A DNA stretch of 64,000 bases from Trichosphaerium sp. ATCC 40318 (taxonomy: Eukaryota > Discosea > Flabellinia > Trichosidae). Positions 21,401-32,104 of this stretch are shown here, in pieces. The stretch lies in the NCBI GenBank assembly GCA_038496445.1, contig JALMLS010000488.1, positions 124,001 to 188,000 of the forward strand. The letters run 5' to 3'. The notes under the pieces were generated by a model, which did no database searches, was not told the origin of the DNA, and worked only from the letters and a program-made list of their open reading frames with translations. Both the position numbers and the translations under genes were made by a program. Each line of letters starts with the position of its first letter. The stretch's first letter is position 1.

Positions 21401-23465
21401 TGCAGGTACTTCTGTCCTCTCATTAAGAAGTTCAAAGTAATCAACATGAAGCCATTGATGTAAAGGCAAATATTTTCCAAAACGTTTGATAACTTCTTGT
21501 GCAACAACACCTCCAATGAAAGCGCCTTAAAAAATAAAGTTAGACAAAAACTAAAACAACATTCATACAAAATCCAGGGAGCTCGGCGTGAGCATATAGA
21601 GCTGTGTTGATGACAACTTGATCATCTATTTTCTCTACAGTGAGAGCAGTTTCTCCAGCTGCTTTATGCTCTTCCAAAATAGCTTGAGCATGAGTAACAC
21701 AAGCTAGAAGAAAACATCAATAACTGCAAGTAAAAACATACTGGACCTTTCGCGTCATCCATGTTATGAAGTCGAGGTAAGTGGCCTGCTACACTCTGGA
21801 AGCGCCAGAGTGCTAGCAATGCGAAGTGTAATTGATCACCACGCCCAGCGAACATTTTTTCCGCATGTGGGTGCTTCAAGAAAAACTCTGTTTTCGGGCT
21901 AACCATAGAAGCCTTTTGACAATTTATGTTAATGTTTTGTGACCCGTTTTGTAGTAATTACTCACCTTCAATCCCTTGAATTCCATACATTTAGGTTGCT
22001 TCATCTCTTTAGTAAAACCACCATCACCATTCAGAGACAAGTCCTTACAAAGTCAGTACAACAAGGCAAAGAAATTACAAAATATTACAAAATTTAAAAA
22101 AAATGCTTCAAAAAAGAATTACCTTGGCTTGTTCTGCAGTAACAACAATTTTGAATTGATTAGGAACTAGAATGTGACGTGCCTAAATAATGATAAGTAT
22201 CATTGCAGTGACAAGTATCATTGTAGTGACAAGTAAACATAAAAAGATAGAAAAAGTACTTGAACGTCTCCTCTTGCTGGTCTCTCATCATACACACGCT
22301 CTATAGTAAACTCAAGTCCATTTAATTGTGGTAGATTATTGACATCTTCAAATGTTATATGAGCGTCTTCATCGAAATTATGCTTGTCAGAAGTAGTTAC
22401 AAGGTATTCAACTTTTCCATCTTCTAATTTCGTTCCTTTCATTTGTTCGATTGCATTCACAACTTGAGGTTCTCCTATAAGCGCATGATGATAAGTAACA
22501 TGTTATAAACTAGGGGCTGCGATATTTCCATACCATCGACATCTTCGACTTTATGAATCGGTCCAAAATCAGCAAAGACACTGGCAGTTACACCGTTATT
22601 TTTGGCCCACAAGAACAAGATAGGAGCTGCTACTTTATCACGTTTTTGACCACTCTTTACAGCACTTGTGCGTGTACGACAGTATTCATTCCAAGCTATC
22701 AAATCTACAATTTCTTTAAAGACTGCACACGGAAGTTTTCACAAAAATACAAAAAAAAAGTCCAATATCTTTGATAGTTTTCTAACCTGCAAGAGGTGTA
22801 TCATCTGTTACTACAACTGCACCATATTTATCAAGTGTATCTGTTGTAATTGGCCCAGTATGAACGTCAACACTAAGAAAGCAACAAAGGGTTAGGAAAG
22901 AGAGCAAAAAAGACAAGAATTGTTTTCACTGATTTGAGCACGCACACAACGTAAGGGTTCAAGACAGCTAGTTTCTCAGCGCATACAGTTGATCTAATGT
23001 GTGCGTAAGAAAAGAGAAAACGAGCAATCGGTACAAATATTATGCGAACACTAATTTTACGCGTTATACTTACAATGGTGTTCCTACACTCTCTGGGGTT
23101 GTGAAGAAGTTAGTACCCAAATCAGCTATTTGAACTGGACTATCGTCGTGAACGGTTACGCCTTGTGGACCGGCTAAGATAAGATTCTTTGCTACTCCAA
23201 CGCCAATACCTTGTTTTTAAGCGGTTAAAATAAAACAATACATAGAGTCATACCTTTCAACCCAACAACAAGTACATTTAGTTTGGCGAGGTTTTTCATC
23301 GTCTTCAAGCCAAACGTGCCAATTTGACGGGAGTACAAATCCATCATCTTAAAAAGAGGATCAATAGGCAACAAACGCGATAGTACGTTCTAGTACGCGT
23401 TTTACCTTTGTTGCTTTATTTTCATCGAAATCATCCTGCGCCTGGCCTTGTGTTTCGCAAGACAT
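18402..23465 (-). CDS. UBA1: ubiquitin-activating enzyme E1
   Basis: Activates ubiquitin with ATP and passes it to E2 enzymes; cytosol and nucleus. The start at 23465 gives [20 protein letters not shown], then the first ThiF-like half ([38 protein letters not shown]). The second adenylation half has the nucleotide loop [15 protein letters not shown] and [17 protein letters not shown]. The catalytic cysteine is in [15 protein letters not shown]. Next comes [20 protein letters not shown], then the C-terminal ubiquitin-fold domain ending IRYYFDKK. More than 15 short introns. The intron at 19842-20115 (274 nt) is unusually long because it contains tRNA-Pro. Family length (about 1,000 aa) appears complete. 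Confidence 0.93.
19911..19983 (-). tRNA. tRNA-Pro (anticodon UGG), nested in a UBA1 intron
   Basis: Read on the minus strand, a 73-base cloverleaf. Acceptor AGGGATG pairs with CGTCCCT; anticodon stem ACACG/CGTGT closes loop TTTGGGA, anticodon TGG; the T arm CTGGG-TTCAAGT-CCCAG is perfect. The A box TAGTGTAACTGG and B box GGTTCAAGTCC are good. It lies inside UBA1 intron 19842-20115, in the same direction as UBA1. Confidence 0.95.
22195..22233. repeat. 18-nt tandem duplication in a UBA1 intron
   Basis: Unit AAGTATCATTGCAGTGAC occurs twice with one difference, plus three bases of a third copy. It lies in non-coding sequence between two UBA1 exons. Confidence 0.8.
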
Positions 23466-23753
23466 ATTGGACTCTTCGGTACGCCTTTTGCGCTTAATTT
23501 TGAACTATTTGACACCAAAGAAGTGTACGAACAATACAAAGTAATAAAACGGTAAGCTTTCGCACCGTTTCGTAGCCTACAAATTGTAAAGCTTGTATTT
23601 CGCTTAATGAACCAAAATGCGTTGACTTATGTTTAACTGGTTTTTTTTTCTTTCTTTTACTAGTAATAGGGTGCAACTGTACAAACATCCACTAAAAATA
23701 AGCGCATGTAGCGTGGTTTTTCCACCTATCTACAATTTTCAGCATTACCCTAT
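23466..23753. other. spacer between UBA1 start and CRIB gene stop
   Basis: About 290 bases upstream of UBA1 and downstream of the CRIB gene, both on the minus strand. AT-rich, no gene or RNA seen. Confidence 0.4.
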
Positions 23754-24827
23754 TTACTGCTCTGCATACTCTCCATATTCCTCACCGTACTCCTCTCCGT
23801 ATTCTTCACCGTATTCTTCTCCATATTCCTCACCAGCGTACTCTTCATGGTAACCCGTCTGTGCGTATTCTTCGCCATACTCACCTTCTACAGGTTGCTG
23901 TTCATATTCTTCAGCATTATTATATGCTACTTCGCCTTGAGCATTTCCTTGTACGCCAACATGCACTTGTGGTTGTTGCATATTCTCTTGAGCGTATTCT
24001 TCACTATAAGCTTGAGGCACTTGTGCAGCAAACTCGCCTTGTGGTGCTACTTGCCCTTGCTCTCCTTCAAATTGACCGGCCATTTTTTGGCTATTGTCAT
24101 ACTCTGAATGTTGTGAATAATACCCACCATCTACTTCATCACTATAAATAAATCAACAACAAGAAACGAAAGTAGAACTTCAACGGATTTGCCCAAAAAT
24201 AAAACGACGGAAAAATTTTGAGTCATACTTGTCATAAGGTCCTCCTGTCACATTTGCGTCTACCTCCAGTGTAACTGGATTAACTTGTTTTAATGTTGGT
24301 GCAGCACGTGCAGGTGGTTCGTCTGCAGTAGCAGCTACACTAGGGTTTTGATTGGCTACACCTGGAGGAACAGGTGGACTTGGCATTGGTTGTACTGCTA
24401 ATCCCATTTGTGGATTAGCATTATTATTCTCTTGGCCAGGAGGTACTGGCGCTGGTGGCATAGCAGCAGTAGCAAGGTTGTTATCTGAACGGAAGAAAAA
24501 TGAGCGTCGGTACGTTACTACAAAGAAATGCATTACCTGCGGGTGGTGGAGGTTGTGTAGTAGGCGCTTGTAACGACTGCTGTTCATTTTGTGCACCACC
24601 AAGTCCTAAAGTCCCTTGCCACTCATCTGGAACGCCTCTAAACGCATTGTTTAGCGTCACAGCACGTATAAAAGATAAAATAAATAGACCTACCGCAAAT
24701 CAAAGTTTCCAGTTTCTTGGCTATGTCCAACGTGCGTTTTGTGCGTAAAACCAGACGGTCCTGACAGAGAAAAGTTCGACTCGTCGAACTTTTTGCGCTT
24801 CTTCTTACTACCAAATATCGCCCCCAT
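23754..24827 (-). CDS. CRIB-domain (Cdc42/Rac-binding) protein with Tyr/Glu repeat tail
   Basis: Putative effector of Rho-family GTPases. The start at 24827 gives MGAIFGSKKKRKKF: a basic patch next to the CRIB motif, as in PAK and WASP. The CRIB core reads NFSLSGPSGFTHKTHVGHS then FDLRGVPDEWQGTLGL, fitting IS.P..F.H..HVG...G.F..LP.EW. No kinase, VCA or WH1 domain follows. The middle is Pro/Asn/Gln-rich (PPAPVPPG, PSPPVPPG), a likely SH3/profilin ligand. The C-terminal exon is acidic and Tyr-rich and ends in about five YGEE repeats before GEYAEQ. The last exon is 23754 to about 24140; the others are short. Membrane or cortex location inferred from the basic patch. Family beyond CRIB not recognised. 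Confidence 0.8.
23763..23841 (-). repeat. 12-nt coding tandem repeat (YGEE units)
   Basis: Five to six copies of a 12-base unit encoding Glu-Tyr-Gly-Glu in the CRIB gene's last exon, with synonymous third-position differences between copies. Confidence 0.8.
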
Positions 24828-25172
24828 GTTTTACGTACGCGTGAAACTACTTTGGACGAAATTACTGCCAGTAACCTAAAATAATTATAAACTGTTATCG
24901 ACGCTAAAGTAGCTATCTACCTATAATATTCAGCCAGTAACGGCCATCCAAGGGCTGGTAGTTATTTTATGCAATTGTCGTTAAGCGTCAATTAATTAAG
25001 CTGTAGTATTCGTGACTCAAATCAATGCCAACACTCACTAGTACAACCGTGTATAAGTAATATCGTAAACGGAGGAATTCAAATCCACAGTAAGATATTT
25101 CATACAGAAACAAAGGCGAGAATTCTTTTTTTTTATTACAACTTCGCTTACATACTGATTACAAAAAAAAAA
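24828..25172. other. spacer upstream of the CRIB gene
   Basis: About 345 bases between the CRIB start and the UAP1 stop, both on the minus strand. AT-rich, with short T and A runs (about 25124-25136 and 25161-25172) near the UAP1 stop. No gene seen. Confidence 0.4.
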
Positions 25173-27419
25173 TTAAGATTCAGTTGGAGATTGGAGGTGA
25201 CATGGAACAACAAAAGTTTTACCCTTTTCAAAAACACAAAAATGTCAGTATGTTGTTTAAACTAGCTTGACTTACCTTAACTACATCTTCTAATCCTTCT
25301 CCAGCGTACGATAGCAAAGGTGATACCTCACAAATGGTTTTACTATCCTCTGAAAGAGTTGAAGTCAGCACTTTGAAATATCTCCAATAAAAAACAAAAC
25401 AAACACGCACCAACTTGCTTCTTCTTTGGTGATATGACTCCTCCAGCGCTAGTGATAAATTTTTGGTGCAAAGCATTAATATGTGCACAACACGTTTCTG
25501 GACAATCCTTTGGAGAACCAGGTGGGTACTTTAAAGGTGAAAATTCCTCATTTCTGAAAACCTAACGTGGCCTTGTTAATTTTACACTTAGCCAGGTAGA
25601 TCACGTACTTCTAGTGCGTGCATACGCTCTGCAAACTGGAATACATCAAACACAAATAATTCTCCTTTCCAACCTACAAGAAGCAATGTTAAACATCTGC
25701 AAGCGAATACAATCACAGTACCATTTGGTTTGTCAGGAGTTACACTCTCTCCTTCGTCATTACATTGAGGGATTTTCTTCAGCGCTGTATGATATCTAGA
25801 GTAGTTATTAGAGGTGTTTTTAATGCCACTGAAGTACATACGGAAGTTTGGTCAAATGATTATTGACAATGTCTTTCAAAAAGTCCAGTGAGTAGCTGTT
25901 TAGCACAATGTGCGCCCAATTGTACAAAAGTTGGCCGTTCTCATCAGTTGCTTTTGACATTTCTTCAGAGATTTCGCTGTATTCATTTACAGCTGGCTTT
26001 CCATTATTTAGGCAGAGTACACCAACTTGCAACCTGATTAGAATAAAATAATGAAAAAATCAAAGATTTACCTCGTTCATCCCAAGATCTCTTGGCAACT
26101 ACCTTTGCAGCGCAGTCAATGTTCTTGTCAGCGCAAAATCCAGCAAAATAAGGATCTGCTACACGGACAAGAACGTTATCGACACAGTAACTATGAATCC
26201 ACTTAATCCCTCTAAGCCGTTTATTAGAGTATTTATAATTATTTTTATTACCTCTTTTCCATATCAGCAATAGCACCAGTATCTTGTAAAGCTTGGTACA
26301 CGCCGCCATTTCCGTTTGGCGCTGTAGCAACCTAGAAATACGGAATTTTATTACAAGGTTTTTGAGACGTTTTTTAAAAGCTATTTTGTACGCTTTTTTG
26401 TGTGTAGGACGTACCTTGCTTTTTGTTTGTAGAATTACTTTACCTTCAGGTGTCATGCAAGGTAGTAATTTTTGTGTAAAAATAAATATATTCTCCTCTT
26501 TGAGTCCAAAAAAATTATTCTCTTTAAAAAACTGACGTGTTGTCCCTTCAGTTGCAAAACTTGTCAAAATATACCAAGGTACTACGCATTCAGCTATTGA
26601 ATAGTTAATATCTAACAGTGGTAGAAGAAGTTGAAAAACAAGAATTTCAAAAACGTGAAAAGAGATTTGATGATGACTCACCTGTGTTTGTTTCTTTTGC
26701 AGCAAGTCTCTGTACTTTAAGTATACGCTCTGCTTGTAGTTGATACAAGGTTTTTTTAGAAGGTAAACCGACGTCTTATTTAGGTTAGTGGGAAATAAAC
26801 TGTTTCGTTGCAGGTGGCACCGTACCATACATTCCTTTTGGGTAGTTTACGCCTAATCTCGTACCCTAGATAACAATAAGACTTCGGCGTTAAAGTGTCT
26901 CTTTTTGTAAATGTGTTAATACCTGACCGCCAGCAAACAATAAAACGGCTACTGAGCCTTCGCTTATTTCTTTGTAGCCACGTTTCAGCCATAGTTGCTT
27001 TTGCGCGTCATCTGGTGATTTGTAAATGGTACTCATAGGTTTCATTTCGCCTTTGTCTCCCCCTTGTAGTCATCAGTTTTTGTTCGATAGTGATTTTTGT
27101 TTTGCTGTGTTCCATACAGCTCAAAACAAGCGATTGTAGCGATAAACAAACATTGTATACCTTTTTGAGACATTTGTTTATGTACTCCTCCTAAAAGCTC
27201 CACATCGAGTGCCTACGCTACCAGTAAATCTTACGTCATACTGTAAAGTGTACGAACCTTCAATTGCTCGTATAATGCAGAACTTTCTTCTGGGGATAAT
27301 TTATTCTCGAATTTAAACACATGACCTTGTCCAGCTTCTTGCCAGCGTTTCTTTAATTCGTTCCTTGCGTTTGTATCCATTTCTACACTATCAGACAGAT
27401 AGAGACACTTTCTATTCAT
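25173..27419 (-). CDS. UAP1: UDP-N-acetylglucosamine pyrophosphorylase
   Basis: Makes UDP-GlcNAc from UTP and GlcNAc-1-phosphate, the last step to the sugar donor for glycoproteins, GPI anchors and chitin or cellulose-type walls; cytosolic. The N-terminal helices read [21 protein letters not shown]. The nucleotide-binding signature [19 protein letters not shown] is followed by [20 protein letters not shown], near identical to the family. Further motifs: [48 protein letters not shown]; and the Asn/Asp-containing [16 protein letters not shown]. The end is [16 protein letters not shown]. About ten introns. The start is at 27419, or at 27380 (MDTNARNEL), which aligns better with the family. Confidence 0.9.
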
Positions 27420-27476
27420 CACTTAAGCACTTAACTTAACAGTGTCAAAAAGTTCTTCATTTATTTTTTACAGGCT

Positions 27477-28674
27477 TCAATCATGCCAGTTTAAGTCTAT
27501 TAGCTTTGATTCCGCCACTCCAGTGGATGGTTTAACCACTACTGTATTATCCTCCGCTCTTGGGTTAAAGTCACCAGAGGAATCCTCTTGTGAAGCGCTG
27601 AGTGTTACTGAACTTTTATCATGTGTACTTCCACCGTTGGAGCGATTGTTTAGGGCGACTGTTGGTTCTGCACGTGGATCAAAGCTGCCTGATTTTGATT
27701 CTTCCTCTGATGACGATGAATTTGGTTCTATGTGTTGACGCGCAGATACCCCCAAAGGAGATTTTCTAAGCCTGTTCAAAGATTTATCTTCGATTGGTTT
27801 CGTGCTATCTGTTTCCAAAGAGCGAGGGTCAAAGTCCGAACTAGATTCTGTTTCAGAATTTTCATTTTTTTCTTCAGGTGCAATCTCGAGCACTCCTCCT
27901 TGTGATGATGTTCCTGTTCCACTAAATTGAACTAATATCCTACCACAGCACTTGTTTCGCTTGTTTATAGGTACCCAAACTTCTTTTTTTTCCTACAAAT
28001 GCTATAAGGAATCACTCAATTCTTTAAACAACCTTCACTTCATTCACTCTAACGTAGCCAATTCCAATCTCATACTACATTGCTAAGTGCTTAATTATTG
28101 ATTGATTACGCACTGTTTTACTCTTTCCTTTGCCTCCTTTTCCCACGTGTTTCGCAACGATTTGAATTGACGCATCTTCAGAATCTATCTAACTTTTTGA
28201 TTAACTGGTATTTCATATGGTTGCTGAACGCTCACCCATGTATCTAAAGGGAAATCCCACCTACACGCTGTTAATACTTCCGTATATCACTTTATTTACT
28301 TTGGGTTTAATGTGTTAGCCAGTTTCTGTGTAATCCACGGCACTGTACGCCAGCTATATGCGCGTTAACTAAATAAAAACTGAAAAATAGGTTCCTCACT
28401 TGTAGGGCTTTCCAACGTTAACCTCCAAGTAGAGCTATGTCATATTTAGTGTACATAGTGTTTGGTGCGCTATAACGTACTTGATGCCCAGCTACACGCT
28501 GGTCGAGACCATCTGTACCTCTACCACTTTGTTTCGTGTAAACTACCAAAATACACTAAGCGGAAACGTTTTATCAAAAAACACGTGCCAAAATCGCAAC
28601 CCTGAGCAATGATGAATTTATTTTGGTGTGTCCCTGCCTTAGACCATACTTTTACCTCTTTAACGGTTGTCATG
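27477..28674 (-). CDS. C2-like domain protein with Ser/Glu-rich repeats
   Basis: Starts MTTVKEVKVWSKAG at 28674. Spliced exons give YTKQSGRGTDGLDQRVAGHQ, QVRYSAPNTMYTKYDIALLG, then EDASIQIVAKHVGKGGKGK and IGIGYVRVNEVKEKKEVWV followed by PINKRNKCCGRILVQFSG. The last part fits the final strands of a C2 beta-sandwich (IG...I.L..., GRI.V...), which usually binds phospholipid or protein. The tail (27477 to about 27893) is low complexity and repeats a FDPRS/FDPRAE/FNPRAE motif four times with Ser/Glu clusters. The gene needs a GC-donor intron at 28543-28588. It is divergent, 56 bases from the coiled-coil gene. The C2 assignment is moderate; function unknown. Confidence 0.62.
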
Positions 28675-28730
28675 GTCTCGAGCCACGTAACGAAGTGATT
28701 TGACAGTCAAATTTTTTTAAATGGTGAAAC

Positions 28731-29458
28731 ATGGAAAAGGACGACAGCGACTCACAGTACTCAGACGCTCAGGATAAAGTATCTCAGTTCTATGCAGATG
28801 ATATTTTTGAACGCGCCAGATCATCTTATGTACGTAAAAGCAAGCAAAGTAAATTTGTAACATTACATTCTAGGATTATGAGGAAGCAGGCGTAGATAAT
28901 CTAGCTAGCATACTTGACCAAGAATTGGAGCAAATAAACGCAAAATGGATAAATGGCGAAATGACCGCGTTTGGTGCGTGGAAACATTGTAATAAATGGT
29001 TTTAATTGCAATAGGCAAGGAAAGGGACGAAATTATGAAATCTTTCCGAGACATTCGTAAACTCCAAGCTAAATTAGCGTTTCACCAAGTAGCAGTTCTT
29101 GCAAACTGTAACGAGGAGTATGAAGCTAATCTTTGTTATAAATTTCTAGTTGACATTTTAACCGATTTACTCCTGAGTATTAGCAGACTAATAAACTATA
29201 GCTTAGAAGATCAAAAACATGAAGACTTCATGGAAACAAACCGTTTGAACGAGTCAATGAAAGAAAAACAAGAGGCAATGAACGATTTGACAAAAAAAGT
29301 ACAATTTAATTAAATTAACCTTTTATCACCTACTAACTCATATAACTAAGCTGTCATCTGTTTGCGCAGAGCTCGAACGTGTTAGCGTGCGTTGTAACCA
29401 TTTCATACTCGCTATTAACATTATGTTAGATAGCACCACGAGCTGTAAAGAAAGCTGA
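28731..29458 (+). CDS. hypothetical coiled-coil protein
   Basis: About 190 aa in four or five exons. It starts MEKDDSDSQYSDAQDKVSQF, with an acidic N-terminus, then long amphipathic helices (ILDQELEQINAKWINGEM; ERDEIMKSFRDIRKLQAKL; MKEKQEAMNDLTKKLERVS). The final exon, joined after an AGAG acceptor, ends DSTTSCKES. Heptad-like Leu/Ile spacing suggests a coiled coil, as in small subunits of tethering or BLOC-type complexes, but I do not recognise the family. It shares a 56-base divergent promoter with the C2-like gene. Confidence 0.6.
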
Positions 29459-29837
29459 TAAAAAAAAAAGCAGTTTTTTGTAGACTAACCTCAACCTCAT
29501 GTTATGAAGCGCAGGTAGTTGGCGAAGTAATTGTAATGTACTCAAATAGTACGCGGAGATAGAGGTTCAACCTCCCATCAAGTCCGCATACTTTGAGAAG
29601 TAGTGTGATGCGATTGTATTTGCAGAGATTCAATCGTTAGAGGATCGACCAGTTTTAGTGAATTTTGGCTGACTTTAGTAATAAAATCAACATTTGCCCT
29701 TGCAAAGCATCTCGATACGACCTATTTCGACCTTCTAACTATTCAATCTGCTTTTTGTTCAATTCCAAGGTGCCACAGATTTGCAAATAGCCTGTAATAT
29801 ATAATTCAGCGTATTTGTCTGTTTTTAAAGCGCAATC
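29459..29837. other. spacer with two unresolved open stretches
   Basis: About 380 bases. One plus-strand stretch (about 29623-29672) reads EIQSLEDRPVLVNFG and stops. Another (29681-29775) reads KSTFALAKHLDTTYFDLLT, reminiscent of a P-loop kinase start (GKST) but without the glycines. A tRNA-like patch at about 29515-29590 does not f fold. None is called as a gene. Confidence 0.3.
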
Positions 29838-31505
29838 ATGCAACATAGCGCTAAAAAAACGATGGCAGCAATAGAAGCCGAAAAACGGCGTGCTATGGTA
29901 TGTTAACGGCAGTTTATATTACTTGCACAAGTTTACGCAAAAAGTTATCACATTTGTATGTTTTCTTGCTCAAAATTGCGTTTTACTATGGATGGCGGTC
30001 GCAGCTGGCGCGCACGCGCAACAGTAGCGAAGCTATGCATTTTTTGGGAGTGCGGGGTAAAAGCTAAAACTGCCAAATGGACCTAACGTTTCTTCTAGCG
30101 AGGCGAAAAACGCGCTAATGATCGTAGAGAAAAAGAACGCAAGCGACGTGAAGCAGAATTGCGGCAACGGAGTGAGCTTCGCAAACAAGTGCGACGAAAT
30201 AGCGAAGTAGGAAGAGGTACATAAAGTGACAATATCCATTTATCGTTTAAACTCCCACAAAACGAAAAAAAAACCATAAATATCATTTCAGTTTTTTGTA
30301 CTGACATTTACTAGTGGCATCTCGCGGATACTACAGTAACTTTTTAACGCGTCTGGCACATGATGCTACTATTTTTTCATTTAAATTCGCTTTCAGTGAC
30401 GGTATCCTCGTACAGGCTACAGAACAAGGTATGGTATACTTGTTTTTTTATTCAATATCATCGTTAATCGAAATTACAGCAATTTTTGTATGGGGTGTCG
30501 GAAACGAAGAGTTACTCGCTCATTTTAACTGTCACGATGGCCAAGTTACTTCGGTAAAAAATTACTGTCTTTCTGTACTCAGTTCTAAAAAACGTGTTAT
30601 TATTTAGGTGGCATTTATGCCTGTGCTTGGTCTTATAGTATCAGGGTCAACGAAGGAAACACTAGTCTGGCGCTGGAGATCTCAGACAGGTAGAAAATCC
30701 CCGTCACAATGATTTTCTATTATTTTGATAACTGAAGGTTTATTCGCCTGTCTAACTCGACGTTAGTTCTTAAAGATCTCCCACCATCTCCTTGTAATGT
30801 TCAGTCATCGAATGACGGGGTATATGTAATTATAGGAGATGACGAAGAGCCAACAAGCGTAATAGTTCATAAATGGCGTAGTAATACTATTCATCATCGA
30901 TTAACTGGTCATACGAGTGCTGTAACATCAATAATGGTGTCTCCATCAAGTACTACTGTTGTCACAGCGAGCGATGACTCAACTCTTCGGTTATGGGACT
31001 ATAATAAGGGAGAATGTCTTCACACTATAGACGCTAAAGTGCCTATAATATCAGCACATTACTTTGAACATATTGACCTTCTTCTGACGTTGGATGAAAA
31101 ATCTTGTTTATCTGTATGGCATGGACAAAAAAATACACAAAGTGTAGCAATAGATGTATCACAAGGTGGTAAGACAACCTCATAATTTTCTTATTTGAAA
31201 AAAAAAACGAGACACGTGATTAATGTTTTGATTTATTTATTTATTTTTTTTTAGGACCTTTAGAGTTGTTTAGTTTCATGGCACGGCCGACTATTACTTT
31301 TACGTATGCGGATAATAAGGCTTCTCTAAGTGATAAACGTGGTGTAATGCTTAGTCTTGATGTTTTGGATAAGCCTACAGAGCATACCTTTGGTGAACAT
31401 AAGTTGGTGTTGGCTGTATCACAAAATGTTGTTTATTGCTTGCTTCCATCAAATGAAGAAAACTTCCAAGTTAACATACAAACAGATAGTGACGAACAAC
31501 AGTAA
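29838..31505 (+). CDS. WD40 repeat protein
   Basis: Starts MQHSAKKTMAAIEAEKRRAM at 29838 with a highly basic N-terminal helix (ERKRREAELRQRSELRKQV), likely nucleic-acid or nuclear targeting. A beta-propeller of WD40 repeats follows: HFNCHDGQVTSVAFMPVLG; SGSTKETLVWRWRSQTG; RLTGHTSAVTSIMVSPSST; VTASDDSTLRLWDYNKGEC; LLLTLDEKSCLSVWHGQ. About five repeats are visible, so the propeller may be completed by weaker blades. The C-terminus is acidic (NIQTDSDEQQ). At least six introns. The basic helix before the propeller is unusual for most WD40 families and could hint at an rRNA-processing role, but this is inference. Confidence 0.75.
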
Positions 31506-32104
31506 TGTTTTCATGTCATTTTTTTTGAAAAAGCCTAAATCTTGTACATAGAAAAGTAATAAAAAAGCTTGTAACGCCAAAACTAGAGTTGATTGCTTAG
31601 GCTAAAAATGATGGAAAGTGAAGATTTTGTTTGCTTAACCAAGGTTTTAATTGACTATACTTTACGCGAGTTCTATTTACCCTAACTTAATCTACAACTT
31701 ACACCTGCCGTTAGACCGGTGCAGGACTTAAACAAACAATACTTGGAGACAAGTAAGCGCAAAAGTCTAGGTAACCAAAACAGCAACTCAAATACAAACG
31801 CACCGTATACAACACGTTTCGTTAAGAGCAGAGTGAAAACAGAACATTAGTCGAAACGTTGTACTGTAGAATAAGTACTTTTGAAGCCAATATTAGCGTA
31901 TGAGCAAATCTACGAAGAGGTACTATTTACCAGATTGTGCTGCACGTTTTTCAAAATGACACGTGACCAATTAAAAAATATCTACATGCACTTCCCACCA
32001 CGAAGGAGCTAGTGAGCACTACAGTAAAGCCCAGCTAAAATTTGTCTTTTAGAACAGTTCATTCTTAGAGTTCAGTTTTTGTAATTTTCTTTTTTTTTAA
32101 CACC
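31506..32104. other. spacer upstream of F-box/LRR gene 1
   Basis: About 600 bases. It holds a CACGTG at 31961-31966, about 140 bases before the next start. No gene, RNA or long repeat seen. Confidence 0.4.

Noticed and set aside
23763-23841. CRISPR-like direct repeats
   Set aside because: The 12-base units are in-frame codons of the CRIB protein with no spacers.
29515-29590. tRNA-Leu-like patch with A-box TTGGCGAAGTAATTG and partial B-box GGTTCAACCTC
   Set aside because: Acceptor ends do not pair, the T stem is broken and the anticodon loop lacks U at position 33. At most a dead tRNA.
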